Positions 12,411-25,448 of a stretch of DNA of 64,000 nucleotides are shown here, in pieces (the first letter of the stretch is position 1; each line of letters starts with the position of its first letter). This DNA comes from Paragordius varius (Eukaryota; Nematomorpha): positions 13,640,001 through 13,704,000 of the forward strand of contig OZ176051.1 in NCBI GenBank assembly GCA_964247055.1. The letters run 5' to 3'. The translations under genes were made by a program, and so were the position numbers. The notes under the pieces were generated by a model, which had not been told where the DNA came from, searched no databases, and saw only the letters and a program-made list of their open reading frames with translations.

Positions 12411-12581
12411 CAGTAGCGTATGGAGTAAAAGATTGTTAGTGCAAAATAGAATAAAAAAATGTTGTTATTAAAAAACAATCCTAGTTGTAAATACACATAT
12501 GTATGATATCCCCTTGTTTTTTAAAAAAAACAATTTTTTATTCTATTATGGACTAATATTGTTTTACTCCATACGCTACTG
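12411..12581. repeat. MITE family M2, 171-bp copy
   Basis: Both ends are intact: CAGTAGCGTATGGAGTAAAA and its exact complement, flanked by TA on each side. The centre matches the 10.8-kb copy (AATCCTAGTTGTAAATAC, ATATCCCCTTGTTTTTTAA). Confidence 0.85.
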
Positions 12582-14345
12582 TATTTGCTACGTAAAAAAG
12601 GTTATTAAACAATTTTGTTATTACTTTATACCTACAAAAAATTTAATCCAATGAAATATTTTTTGATTCGCTCATTATTATATAAAATTATATATTTTTT
12701 TATCACGCAACCATTAAAAGTCATTTTTCAATAAAAATATTGGTAAGCACCTTTTTCAACTGGAATATAGTTTATTCACGTCATTTACCGACAAACAAAT
12801 GAAACAATGCCATTTTTAAACTAGCAAATGGTAGTATAATGAAATTGGTTGAAATTAAATATATAAACTAAAGGTTAAAATTATAGCATAGAAAAATAAT
12901 TTTAATTTTAAACATTTTGGTATAATAATCAAGACCATACGCTACTCTTGTATAATTTAGTTAACTATTTGATATGTATCTTTTTTTCAAGTAGACAATA
13001 CACTGACTAATAATTTAAACAAACACACAGGCAGAGTCAAATCGAAAATATAGTACATACCTGTGTTGTGTCTTTTTAATGTAAAAAGTGAAATTCGTTC
13101 AAATATTGTTGTGTAAAAAGTGGTTTGGCATCAAATTACATTATATTTGAATAAAAATAGTAATAATAATTATAATTATTATTATATTTAAAAAAATTTG
13201 TCCTTTCTCTCTGAACTTTACCATGTATTCCATTTATAAAGTACATAATTTCATTGCTTCATTATAAAGCAATGAAATAAAAGTCTAATCATCTTATGCA
13301 AAGGTAGAATATAATACATAACAATGATGATAAACTAAAATTATTAGATTCGTTTGATTTAGGAACCAAATGTTCACATTCATATAAAAAAATGAAAATG
13401 CAGGTGTATCTTTGACATGCACAGGTGAAAAGAAAAGTTAGACAAAAATTAACATAAAGTATGGATGGATATTATATTAAAGTTATATTAATTCCAAAAC
13501 GAGTTTATTATATGGCATCTGGTAAAAGTTAAATATCTAAATTCAAAATATTGTGAGGTTATATTCCTACAATATGGTATACATACAATATAATAGTAAA
13601 TCTAAAAACTTTATTTTTTTAATTATTTAATATAAATAATATTTAAACTTGTATTTATGCAAATCACTGCAAGCAACAAATTGATGTTAAAATTGTATAT
13701 AGAAAAAAGTTGAAAAACTCGCAAAGGTAATGTAAATGTTAACTATGAAGAGATCATTACAGGTAAAAAACTCATCACTAATCATCATTTTAATATTTAT
13801 AGCAGAATACATGTATACGAAAACGTTACCGTAATAATTTAAAAAAATAATGTTATGTTGTCATGATTATCATTATTATACTAAACATTTACAAATATTT
13901 TACATATTTTATTATTTGGCACGCATTATTTGTTTTTTACATATAAAAATGTTATGTTACAAGTATAAAATGGGATCTAACTGTCTCCTAAAATATTTTA
14001 ATCCAAACTTAATCAAGTCATTCCACTCTACATCAAGGTTCTGCAAAACGCGACCCAAATAATTATCTGCAAATTTTTTTAAAAAAATATCAGAAATTTA
14101 CAGCATTATTGACTCGTAATGCGGCTCCACAGAAAAGATAAATAAAAAGCATATATTTTCGAATTCAATTCCCATTTGTTAGTATGAAATGGTTAGGTAA
14201 AAAGTATAGCATTATTTCATACGGCCATTTTGCTACTGCATGTTTATTGCCGGCACATACATACGTGGATAAAAGTTGACTTAGTGGTCTTAATTTTTAT
14301 TTGGTAAAAAGAATTGTATTTTATAGTAAAAACTAGTGTAAATCT

Positions 14346-14395
14346 CGTGCTGCTACGCAGCCCGAGGAAGTTCTTCGGACTTCGGGGGGGGGGGG
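14346..14395. repeat. GC-rich double hairpin, second copy
   Basis: It has the same two hairpins as at 6541. In the second stem, C is replaced by T (GAAGTTC/GGACTTC), which still allows a G-U pair if transcribed. A longer G-run follows. Unlike the first locus, about 1.25 kb of other sequence separates it from the satellite. Confidence 0.75.
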
Positions 14396-15650
14396 TTACT
14401 TGAAAAAAGGGACAATAAAATGATCCACATATGTGGATTATTTCGAAACATTACACTGTTCAACAAGGTTTTGCACCACCCCATTATTTTTGCATTTTCT
14501 GATACCTAATGGCATGGAAAGGCCAAAACAAAAAAGAAAATTGAGGCCACCAATAGGATTTTTCCAAAATTTAATTTTTAAATTTGTATTTAATTCAAAA
14601 ATAACAGTCATTCCTCGCGAACATATGTTTAAATATTCATACAAGCAAGTCGATACAAGTAATATTCCATGCATGGATAACAAATTCTAGGCATTAAATA
14701 AGATACTAAACAAGCTAAGAGCCAAAGTATTAATAAAAGGGGCTTATGTATAGTGTGATATATATGGGCGGCTGCACAAGCTCGGCATATCTCCCAAGCG
14801 ATCCTATAACTATGCCAGATATGGCAAAGATAACAATAAGTAATCGTAAAGTCCGAAAAGAGAGACTTGCAAGCAAAATCGTGGCAAATTGACATGTCAA
14901 ATCAACCAGTTTACAAAATAAAGTTAGATAAATTCTCCAATTAAATTGAAAATAAATTAGGTAAATACAAATGGTCCAACCCCATAACAGTAAATTCTAC
15001 TAAAAGTGGCTACACAACATCCATCTGAAATTCAAAATACAAAACAACCAATAATCTTAAAAAAATAAGGTATATCCACTAGGTATAAATAAAGGATTTT
15101 TTATAAGAACCAACTCAAGAGAAAAAGTCTAATAAGTACTCGAAAGAACGAAATCTAACAAAAAAATATAGCCTATCTGAAAACCGAAGGTTTAAACCAT
15201 AGAATGCCTTTTTTAGTATTTTTTTAAAAAAAATTTATATGTGTTAAAAATTCACTTGAAAAAAAAGACTAAATTTTGACGTTTAAGTCCCTACTATTTT
15301 TTTCTCTCTGATATTTCAATGACATATTTATATTCAAAAGATAGAGTTTAAAACGCTTTATTGAATGATATTAAGTTTATAATATAATAACATTTTATTA
15401 TAAAGTTATATTTAATTTTCTCTCGATTTTCTCTTGTTTTTGAAAAATTAAAAAACCTATAAAATTTCAAAATTCTGATTGGCGGGATCAAAATTTTTTT
15501 CAAATTCGGTTTTAAAAGACTAAAATTAGTCATAATTTAAAAAGTTTGAGTGGTGGTGCTTAAAAATGTCCAAATTTGTCGACTAGTGTTATTTAATAGC
15601 TATGATCTCATAGGAATTTTAAAACCGTGCATTCATGCTAATTTATTGTT
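14396..15650. other. Unassigned 1.25-kb segment between double hairpin and satellite
   Basis: This sequence is absent from the corresponding position at locus 1 (6593-6640). It contains short open frames on both strands (for example 14433-14690) that overlap each other, lack known domains and use no clear splice sites. It could be an extra part of a longer element lost from locus 1, or a later insertion. Confidence 0.35.
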
Positions 15651-15654
15651 TACT

Positions 15655-16510
15655 TGGGGGAAAAATAGATTTAAAAAATTAGTGGACTTTGTTTTTTGAA
15701 ATAAATGGCATTTTACGGGGGATAAAAAGAGGGCCTAAATTAAAAAAGCAAGACGACTATGTTCGGCGCAATCGAAAATAAGTAAAAATTAATCATATTT
15801 ATAATTGAATTAATTAACACGTTCTCCGGAAAATTGTCTCAACACGATTTTTGTGGACTTCTATAAAAAAAACCCATTTTTTACCCGGGGTGGGCCCGAA
15901 CTGGGGGCCTATTTCCAAAGATTATATTTTTTCGATATTTGGATTTGAATTGGTCTACCAGTTTTCTGGAAACAGATCACAAAGCCACATGACAAATGAG
16001 TTTTTAGCGGGTAGCTCCTTACCCAGCGGCTATCATCAAAGAAACGCTTGAATAAAATTTTTGCCTTTTATCAGGGAATACGTGGAATTCTTATTGAATT
16101 TTTACGGTCTCATACCTAGGGCAAAAAATAGATTTAAAAAATTATTTTTGTGGACTTTGTTTTTTGAAAAAAATGGCGTTTTACGGGGGAAGCGGGTAAA
16201 ACGAGGGCCGAAATTAAAAAAGCGAGACGACTATGTTCGGCGCAATCGAAAATAAGTAAACAAAAATCATTTTTGAAATTGAATAATTCAACAGGTTCAC
16301 CGGAAAATTGTCTCAAAGACACGATTTTTGTGGATTTCTGTTTCCAAAAAAAAGCCGTTTTTCATACCGGGTAGGCCAGAACTAGGGGCCTATTTTAAAA
16401 AAAGGGCAAAGCTATTGTCGGGGTCATTAATGATTATATTTTTTCAATGTTTGGATTTGGGGTCTACCGGTTTTCCGGTACCAGATCACAAAGCCAGAAT
16501 TTTCCATTTT
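15655..16510. repeat. ~470-bp satellite-like tandem, locus 2
   Basis: Two units of the same satellite as at 6.6-7.5 kb, with the recurring GTGGACTTTG at 15682 and 16150 (period about 468 bp). The right end is the same (GGTACCAGATCACAAAGCCAG), followed by a similar TTTTATAAAT stretch. The first unit is slightly shortened relative to locus 1. Confidence 0.75.
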
Positions 16511-17039
16511 TATAAATATATAGATATAGATTAAACAAATGCTTAAGAGAAGAGAAAATAAGGTTAAGCGCAAATTTTATATAAAATAGACTTTTGATTA
16601 ATATTTTGTGAATTAATGACATTACTTAATATCTTCAGAAAATGTTTTAAATATAACACCGCCCCTACGAAGCAAAACACAAAAATGAATATGATTAATA
16701 TAAATTTCAATTCAAACAAACCAAAATTGTTCTGTTACATTAATCTTTAGGAACAAAAACAGCGACAAACTAAATACCGCATAAACCACAACTTTGAAAT
16801 TTCAAAATTGATTGCAGAAGCATAAAATCCTATCAAAAATGCCTTAAAAAATTGGAAAAATTTAGATTTCGGCCTACGGCACCCATTGAGGTATTGAATA
16901 TTAACGTCCAAAAATTAAAAGAAAATCCTTCCCGATTTGAATAGTTTTCTATAGCGCTGAATGAAAGCAATGATATGATAAAATAACTTTTAAAAGAATT
17001 TTTATCGTGGTTAATATATTTTACATACATTTTATATTT

Positions 17040-18000
17040 ATATTTATGCTCAATATTGTGATATAAAACTATTATCCAGATATTAAATTGATTGGCCTAC
17101 TAAAAAAAAATTTTCTGCCCATTCAAAACGGTCGCCGACCCCTTAGTTTAATTCACAATGCATTTAAATTTTGATAAATTATATGTAAACTTTTTATGAC
17201 CATTTTTTGGAATATAGGTAATTATTGAACTTTAGGTATGCCTTTAATAATTTAATTATTTATTAAAAAACAGTATTTTTTAACGTATACTGTTATATTT
17301 TTAATTATAGACAGCGTTCATAATTCTCATCAATATTTATTAGTTTGGGGTCTATCTAAGATAATAAATAGTTTTATTTATTTTAAATAAAGTAAATTAT
17401 TTTTCTAGTTAACGGGAATAGAAGCCAAAAGATAATGGATCCATAACTAAACTTTCCATAAGCCCAAGGTAATTTTTTTAATTATATCATTATAATTATT
17501 GCATTCTAGCTCTTGACAACCTTTAAAAATAAAATATTTATGGCTTTTTTTTCAAAGAAGTCTCGTAATATTACTTTTTTTAGTACATTCACAATTTTTA
17601 ATTCTTGTAATATATGTAAAAAATACAGAGTAAAGTAACCCGACGTTGATGAGTGAGTTTAATTTAAAATTTCAAATATTTATGACAATTTGAGATAATT
17701 TACCTCAATGTTCAAATATCAATTAACTTAAAAGGTATTTAATAACATATTCTGCAAAATTTAAATGTAAGAAAGCATTCTTAGCCAAACCCATGGATCA
17801 CCCAAATTTTGTAAATAAAATAACTTCATTTTAAACGGTTTCGCCGACTACTTTTTATTTATAATTCGCTTTTAATTTTATTAGTTAAATGTAAAAAAAC
17901 TTTTATCTTCTGTAATCGTCTTTGAATGAGATAAACAAGTGTTAATTATTTTTCATATTCTACGCATGAATACTGATTTTATTTGGATGTTATTTTTATA
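17040..18000. other. Gene-free AT-rich stretch
   Basis: I see no coding exon or named repeat between the satellite locus and the foldback element, other than a (TA)n microsatellite leading into 18058. Confidence 0.5.
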
Positions 18001-18025
18001 CAATACCATATAATATATACGTATA

Positions 18026-18059
<34 letters not shown>

Positions 18060-19228
18060 CTGTGTGCAAAAAAATTTTAACAAAATATTTTTTTTTTATG
18101 AGATAGCTTATGACCACCGTATTCATTTGCCGTAAAATTTTTTATTTGTTTACGACCTAGTTTGGAAATATTGAGAGAAAATCGAAATTGGGCAAGAAGT
18201 GAAAATTAAGGATAATTCAAAAAATAATGATAAAATTTGAGATATTATGGTATATTATTTTTATGATATATTTTCAATATGTAAATAGCATAAAATAATA
18301 TAGTTAGGGTTAATCTCAGGTCAAAAGATGGGGTTTTTCTTTTAACACACTTAAAAGACAAAATTTTTTTATGAAACTATATTAATTTTTTTTTATTTAC
18401 TAGCTAAACTCACTATTAAAATCATAACACAGTAAAAAAAAACTTATAGATCAAAATAAACCAAAAAATATTGTTTTTATTTTTTCATCTGGTTTATGAG
18501 TGTATAAAAAATTTTTATTGTTTTATTTTGAAATCTTACATGAGTTGTAACTATAAATTATATAATTTATGCAAAACAAGATTTAAAAGTAGTGGAATAT
18601 TAACCAAAAATCCGTACAAATCCCATTAAAAATATTAATTTGTAAAACAGACTTGTTACAGGGATTTGTAAGGAGTTGGTGATTCCACTACTTTCAAATA
18701 CTATTTTGCATAAATTATATACTTTATAATTCCCATTCATGAGAGATTCCGAATAAAATGGTATATATTTTTATACACTCATATCCCAAATGAAAAAAAA
18801 GCAATATTTTTTAGTTTTATTTTGATATGTAAGTTTTTTACTGAATATGTTAATGTTAAGATTTCAATAGTGAATTTAGCTAGTAATAATAAAAAAAATT
18901 ATTTTAATATAGTTTCATAAAACTTTTTGACTTATAAGTGTGTTAAAAGAAATTGTTATCTTTAACCTGAGGTTTTATAAAAACCTTAACTATATGATTT
19001 TGGTCTATTTATATATTGAATATATTTCAAATGATAATAAACCATAATATCTCAAATTTTATCATTATTTTTTGAATGTCTTTCTTATTTTCGCCTAATT
19101 TAGATTTTCTTTCAATATTATGAAAACCAGCTAGTCAACAAATAAAAAATTTTGCGGCCAATCGCTGGTCATATGCTATCTCATGAAAAAAAATTTTTTT
19201 TAATCAAAATGACCCTCTTTGCACACAG
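18060..19228. mobile_element. Foldback palindrome family F1, copy 1
   Basis: The element is about 1.17 kb and nearly all of it is inverted repeat. It opens CTGTGTGCAAA and closes TTTGCACACAG with TA on both sides. The arms pair throughout: TTTGAGATATTATGGT on the left matches ACCATAATATCTCAAA on the right, ACTAGCTAAACTCACTATT matches its complement, and CCACTACTTT faces AAAGTAGTGG at the centre. It has no coding capacity. Other copies lie at 35.76 and 51.2 kb. It resembles a long-TIR (foldback) non-autonomous DNA transposon. Confidence 0.8.
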
Positions 19229-20499
19229 TATATATATAATTACAATATCGCATAATCACAAACAAGTTGTATTTAAATAAGTTTTAGCATTAATTTGTTG
19301 ATATAATTATGGAAGAAATTTATTTTATGCCATACGCTACTGTAGATATATTGTTGGAATAATATATATGCGAAAATTGACTCCATCAAAATAATTATAA
19401 TAAATACAACCAAGCTTAAAATATTCGTTTGATTATATAACTTTATACAACACAAATGTAAAAACAGCTTTGTTCTATTCTATAGTATATATATAAGACG
19501 CTTCGAAAGGGATACAGTAACAGCCAATATCGGAATTTTTAATTGGTAACTATAAACCAGAATATTTTTACTTAAACAGATGTGCAAATTATACCGCAAA
19601 AATACTGACACAAACAATTTTTTCATCTAACATACCCTTGTAGCCCATGATATGAATGTTTATTCATCATCTTAATTGATTTAAAACGAAAAAATATATT
19701 TTACTATTTATCGGAAAAAATATAATTGAGTCCACTGAAAATAAGTGGGAATGCAAAAGTATTTTCTATAAATAATATATGTGAATCGGGCCGGTTTTTT
19801 GCTATTGAAAATGGTAACTTTTTTACATGCTAAATACAATAAGGTCTGTATAATAATAATACATCATAATATTAACTGTATATATAACTGAAATTTATAA
19901 TATACTAAGTTTTCGTTTCAATAGAAATAAAAATAAAAATTGGATTAGTATTATTGTTTAAAGCTTTATACTTATTGCCATTTTTGCTGTTTTGAAGATT
20001 TCAAAATGCACCATAAACATTGGATAATTAAGCATCTTATCTCGACATTTAATCTTAGTTATACATTTTTTTCGAAAAATATTACAGATAATCATAAGCT
20101 TTTCGTTGAAAGTTTAATGAACTTCTACTTCTAACGTTAGTTCCTTGGCCAGATAAACCCAATCTCAAAAATTGTTTTTTATTGTTAAAACTTATCATAC
20201 TAAAATCTGAAAATTTGTATGTGAAATTTAGTATAATCAATTTATATATAAAATTAAAAATAGAAAAGATATTTTTATTTTTTGATAAATCATTATTTAG
20301 ATAATAAATTTAGGAGATTAAATAATATAGTTTTTACACCTTATCCTAGTCAGACACGTTCACCATCACGCTTCTCCAGTAAATAAAACTTTTCCATAAA
20401 AAATATATCCCAAAATGCTTTAACAATTTATTACCTAAAAAAATACTTAAAAGAATATTATTTAACAACACAATCACCTGCCTTCACAGCTGTGGTTCT

Positions 20500-20720
20500 T
20501 TTATTTGCTTTTACTTAGGAAAATTTTACACCTTTGTGGCATTGCTCCATATCGAAAAATCGCTGCGCACGCATACTAACAATTTTTTTGGTGAAAGCTA
20601 CATGTTTCATTCCAAAAATATCATTATTATTTAATTTTAATTTTTTATAGGCTCCCAAAGTCTGAGTTTTTAGCTCCTCCAAACAGCTAGTTTTTAAATC
20701 TGTAATATGTGGTAAATTAT
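20500..20720. repeat. Inverted-repeat family F2, partial copy
   Basis: It contains ACACCTTTGTGGCATTGCTC, CCATATCGAAAAATCGC and TTTGGTGAAAGCTACATG, matching one arm of the elements at 37.2 and 40.1 kb. The opposite arm is not visible. Confidence 0.45.
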
Positions 20721-20829
20721 TACATCAAAAAATAAAGAATGCATTTATATTTATTTTATGGTATGGCGTGGTAAAAACGGCAGATTAACGGTTTAAGACA
20801 TTAAAACGTTTTTTATAACACCTCGGTTT

Positions 20830-22725
20830 GAATTAGGTATCTACTTAAATCAGACTGTATTTAAGTTAATTAAATTACTGAAAGAAAGTGTCCATTTAAA
20901 TATATGCATCTATTCTAAAAAAACATATGAATAAGCCAAAATATCTAAATAAAAATTAGTTTCGGAAAGAAATTCCATACCCAACTATATTTTGACTTTG
21001 ATTATTTGATTCTATTCTAAAACGTAATTAATTTTTTATAAAAGTCACACCTAGTATTGATAATGTAAAAATGGTTTATTTTGCATTATTTTTACATTTA
21101 GCTAATGCGACATGTCATGCCGCCTAAATTTTTACCTTGAGGTTTATCCATAAATTTTTATATTTGGTGAATGATGTGTAAATGCTAATTTTTACAATGA
21201 TTTATATTTGTTTCACATTTTTAGAAAATTTCTAACAGGCCAGGGGTCTCCATAAATCTCATTTTGATGAAATAAATGTGTATAGAAATGTTGGGGCTAA
21301 ACAGTTCCGTCTTTTAAGAATTAAATTAAAACATTTGTTTCATGAGATTAGGTACCTTTTTTGTAAAATATTTTATATTAAAATTAAAGATAAACGAATC
21401 GTTTACCAAAAATTTTTAGACGATAAAACGTGCAACATCATAATTTGGAAAACTTGTATTAGGATATAATACACTTTTATACATTATTTCCATGCTCTGA
21501 GTTCAAGAAAATACGGTTAGTTTTTAAAAATCAGGTTTCATAACATAGGCATTTATTAAAAAATATTTTTTTGTTGTCATAACCAGATACTAAAATTTCT
21601 TATTGCAAATGCTCGACCTTTTTGCCTTTATTTTAAACTGGCCAATTTTTGAGGGAACAAAAATGAGGAACCTACATATAAAATTTTATATACAAATGTT
21701 TTGATTTTTAAATCGATATCTGATTATTTTTATAATATACTCTTTTGTGCATTTTTTAATACATCACAAAAGTTTAATATATTCAACTCGTAGGTATAAA
21801 AAAAGCATCATGACAAAAAATTATCTTTCAATATATTTCAAGATATTTATTAACTCGCTTTTGTACACTGTGTTTAGAGTAATGTTAATACTTCGCAAAC
21901 TGGGGTGGTTGGATACCCCAGGTCTGATTAAAATTAATTATCGTAAAAATATGAGGAATCGAAACCATGGCAAAAGTTTACACTTATATAACATTAATGA
22001 ACCAAAATATTAAAACAATTCGATCAAAAATTCTTGATATTAATTATATTAAGATAAAACCCAAAAGTAAATTAGTCAACATGACATGTTGAATTAGCAA
22101 AATTTAAAAATAATACAATATAAAACGCAGTTCTTATTTCTATAAATGTTAGATGTGATTCAAATAGAAATTAGCTTTAATTTTAGTTAAAATTAAATAC
22201 ACCCGATATTTTAAAATTTTTTTGCAAAATAAAAATGGTGTCGAGTTCGATATGTAACTTTTATGATTTTATTTAGATATTTCGGCTTATTATTGTATTG
22301 GGCTAGAAGCATAAATATTAATTGGGACCGTTTCTTTCTGTAGTTTATATCGACCTAATAAATTCTTGGGTATTTTGATACTTTAATTTGAATTAGATCG
22401 ACTAAAGCTTAAAGCTAATTTTAAGCTTATTTTTCATTTAATTTACATCTAACATTGATAGAAACAGAAAAAGTGGTTTTTGTATTATTTTTAAATTCAG
22501 GTAATAGACACATGTCATGTAACTAAATTTTTACCTTTAGGTTTTAATTTAAATTATGTAATATCAAGTATTTTTGAATGAACTTTTTCATGTATTTAGG
22601 TTCTCTAATGTATATAAGTGCAAACATTTTCATGGTTTAGATTCATCTCATATATTTTAAATTTTTTAATTTTAAACAGTGGGTATCTAACTCCCCAATT
22701 TGAATCGAAGGACTAAAATGAATTT
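20830..22725. repeat. Cluster of F3 MITEs (GGGGTATCTAAATACCCC ends)
   Basis: At least three partial or complete copies of a ~450-480-bp non-coding element lie in alternating orientation (about 20.83-21.26, 21.90-22.36 reversed, 22.36-22.72). The ends read CGATTCAAATTGGGGTATCT then ACCCCAG. Inner hallmarks are GAAACAGAAAAAGTGGTTT, CACATGTCATGT and TTTTTACCTT. Copies differ enough to be old. Confidence 0.65.
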
Positions 22726-23156
22726 GTTGTATTCAGCGCTTTTATTATATTGATTTCATATATAACTATATTACTTCGATTCAAATTGGGGTATCTAAAT
22801 ACCCCAATACACGCATGTAAACACATGCTTTTAGTCGAGTGGGAAAGGTACGGTATACCTACCCATCTCTTATCGATCTTTTATACCAAAAACATTGATT
22901 TTATACCTTCTCCGAATATTAGAATTAGATTCTATTCCTTACATGTCCATAACATATTTCCTATTCACATTCTCCCATTCTAAGCACATTCTGCTAATGT
23001 TGAAATCACGTAATCTCAGCATCCGCATCATCACGTGGAACATACGTGGAGCCTAAAACCACAAACTAGATATTGTCGTTAACGAAATGACTAAGCATAA
23101 AATTGACATACTAGAAATTTCAGAATCACACATTCCCTCTGCCGGAACTGTATAAT

Positions 23157-24026
23157 TTGACAATCATATTTTGTATTATTGGCCACGACTACAACGGTGT
23201 CGGCATAATAATGAACAAAAAACTAGCTAACTTATCGGACATTTTTAATCCAATCAATGATCGTATTATTGCAATCCGCATACAAACAACCCCTCAACCC
23301 ATTACTATCCAAATTTACGCACCTACCTCCTCTTACAGCGATGACGACTGTGAAAAATTTTATAGCGATCTCGACTTGGCGATTTCCCAAATTTCAAAAA
23401 AGGATATCATATTTATCTTAGGCGACTTCAACTCAATCATCGGAAGAGACAAAACACCTCCTATGACGGGCGGCATGGGCTTGGACATAAAAAACGAGAG
23501 AGGAGACAGATTGATCGAATTTTGTGCTAACCATCGTTTCTTCGTCGCAAACACCTTTTTTAAACAGCCCAAACGAAGTCTATACACATGGCGTTCCCCG
23601 TGTCAAAGATACCGTAACCAAATTGACTTCATATTAGGTATGGTAAAATACAAAAGTTTATTTCATAATGTCAAATGCCTACTAGGGTCGGATTGCTACA
23701 GCGACCACAATCTATTGATCGCCAAACTCTGCATTAAATTACATCTTCCTAAAATATCCAAACCCACAAGAACAAGATTAGATTATGATACAATCGACGA
23801 CAAGTTTAGCACCGCTTTATCAAATCGTTTCGATTGTCTTGATCATAATTCCGAAAACTATCAGGATATAAACTTCTTTTGGAACGCTATATATACAATC
23901 TACCGAGACACAGCCGACGAATTCATTCGGCCTCTCAAACGCAATAAACAAGAAATAAAGTTGTCAACCAAAAGTCTCGAGATCGCAGAAAAATCAAATG
24001 CAAATGGGATGAATACAAACAACTAA
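23157..24026 (+). pseudogene. Endonuclease region of the RTE-like LINE
   Basis: An open stretch of about 289 codons covers most of the apurinic-type endonuclease: ILGDFNSIIGRD (the catalytic Asp-Asn), the ANTFF...LYTWRSP region, NQIDFILG and a closing SDHNLL. The N-terminal catalytic part (TWNIRGA, ESHI) is in another frame at about 23010-23155. It would nick target DNA during target-primed reverse transcription. It is not functional as it stands. Confidence 0.8.
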
Positions 24027-24447
24027 ACAGTGAATTTCAGAAGAGTGCAAGAGAGGACACAAATAAGTATTATGACCAATTATGTGAAAAATTAGAAACA
24101 GACGCCAAAAATAACCAAAACCTTATTGCCCATGAAAACAATATTATTCCACACAAAAAAGTTTTTTTATAAGGGACCTATGAGAAACGACAACAACTCA
24201 ATCATCACTGAAAAAGACGAAATTCGCAAACGATGGCATAAACACATAAACAAACTATACAATGTAAATAACCCCACGACTATTAACGAACTTACTCAAC
24301 AAAAAGAACCACTATTATGAAAGAAGAAGGGGAACTCGCGATAAAACACTCTAGCACCGGCAAATCAGAGGGGCACAGAGACATCCCTACTGAAATAATA
24401 ATATCCCAATCGATATACTTACCAAATTATTTCAAACCATATTTGAG

Positions 24448-25448
24448 ATGGAAAGAATTCCTGAGGATTGGTGCACATCCATTATGATTCCGATTTTAAA
24501 AAAGGGTAACCCAGAACTGTGCGACAACTATCGCACCATAGCGCTCATAAACCAGGTGTCCAAAGTTTTCCTAAAAATAATACAGTTTCGCCTAAATACC
24601 ATTCTTGACCCCGAGATATCCACGATTCAGGCTGGTTTTCGAAAAGGTAGGGGATGCCGAGATATGATATGTAATATGAGGTGAATAATCGAGAAACACA
24701 TCGAATTTAACAAAGAATTGCACATGTGCTTTGTCGATTTTTCCAAAGCATTTGATTTCATCTAGCACAATAAACTACGGAAAGCTCTAAAACAACTTGG
24801 TGTATCAACACATCTAATCAACGTAATTCACTAAATTCCACGGCTGTAATATCTACACCTCACGGTATATCTGACTCATGTAAGGTTCAAGTCGGCCTCC
24901 GTCAAGGATGCGTTTTATCACCAATTCTTTTTAAAGCATACCTGGAGTGCATTATAAGAAACATCCCACAAACTTATGGCATCAATGTAGGTGGAAACCT
25001 ACTTACATCCGTTCACTACGCGGATGATACAGTCTTATTTGCAGACAGTGTGGACACATTATCGCAACCCTTGCAAGTGTTTACAAATGAATGCAATAAA
25101 TTTGGATTAAATATCAATTTCAAAAAAACAAAAGTCATGCAAATAAATCCGGCTCAAACCAATCCAATAATCCTCAACGGCAACCAGATCGAAACAGTTA
25201 GCAGCTACACGTACTTAGGTAGCATTATTATTAATGAAAACAACTCTACGCCTGAAATAAAGCGAAGAATTGCTATTGTTAAAGCAGTAAGTTTTATATA
25301 TAACAGGATTTGGATGTGGCATGACATTAAACTACAAACCAAAATCAGATTAATCAAAGCTACAGTTTTTCCCACATTCATGTATGGGGGGGAAAGCTGG
25401 ACACTACAAAAATATGACGAACGTCAAATAAACTCTTTCGAATTATAG
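24448..25448 (+). pseudogene. Reverse transcriptase region of the RTE-like LINE
   Basis: Broken frames carry RT motifs: CDNYRTIALINQVSKVF, AGFRKGRGCRD, FVDFSKAFD, RQGCVLSPILF, YADDTVLF (the catalytic aspartates), GLNINFKKTKVM and YLGSI. A C-terminal segment (FELW..RKLLQTKW, FGHIMRANSLEKS) continues to about 25790. Confidence 0.8.

Larger units (their letters stand above)
9760..14330. other. Gene-free AT-rich stretch
   Basis: Only M2 MITEs (10.78 and 12.41 kb, with single ends at 10429 and 12936) and TA microsatellites (about 10315-10335) were recognised. Open frames are short and without homology that I recognise. Confidence 0.5.

Noticed and set aside
14433-14895. Overlapping open frames on both strands that might be a short gene.
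   Set aside because: They overlap on opposite strands, carry no recognised domain and sit in a repeat-associated segment. Not supported as a gene.
24126-24320. A separate small gene between the LINE endonuclease and reverse transcriptase frames.
   Set aside because: It is the linker part of the LINE polyprotein in a shifted frame.
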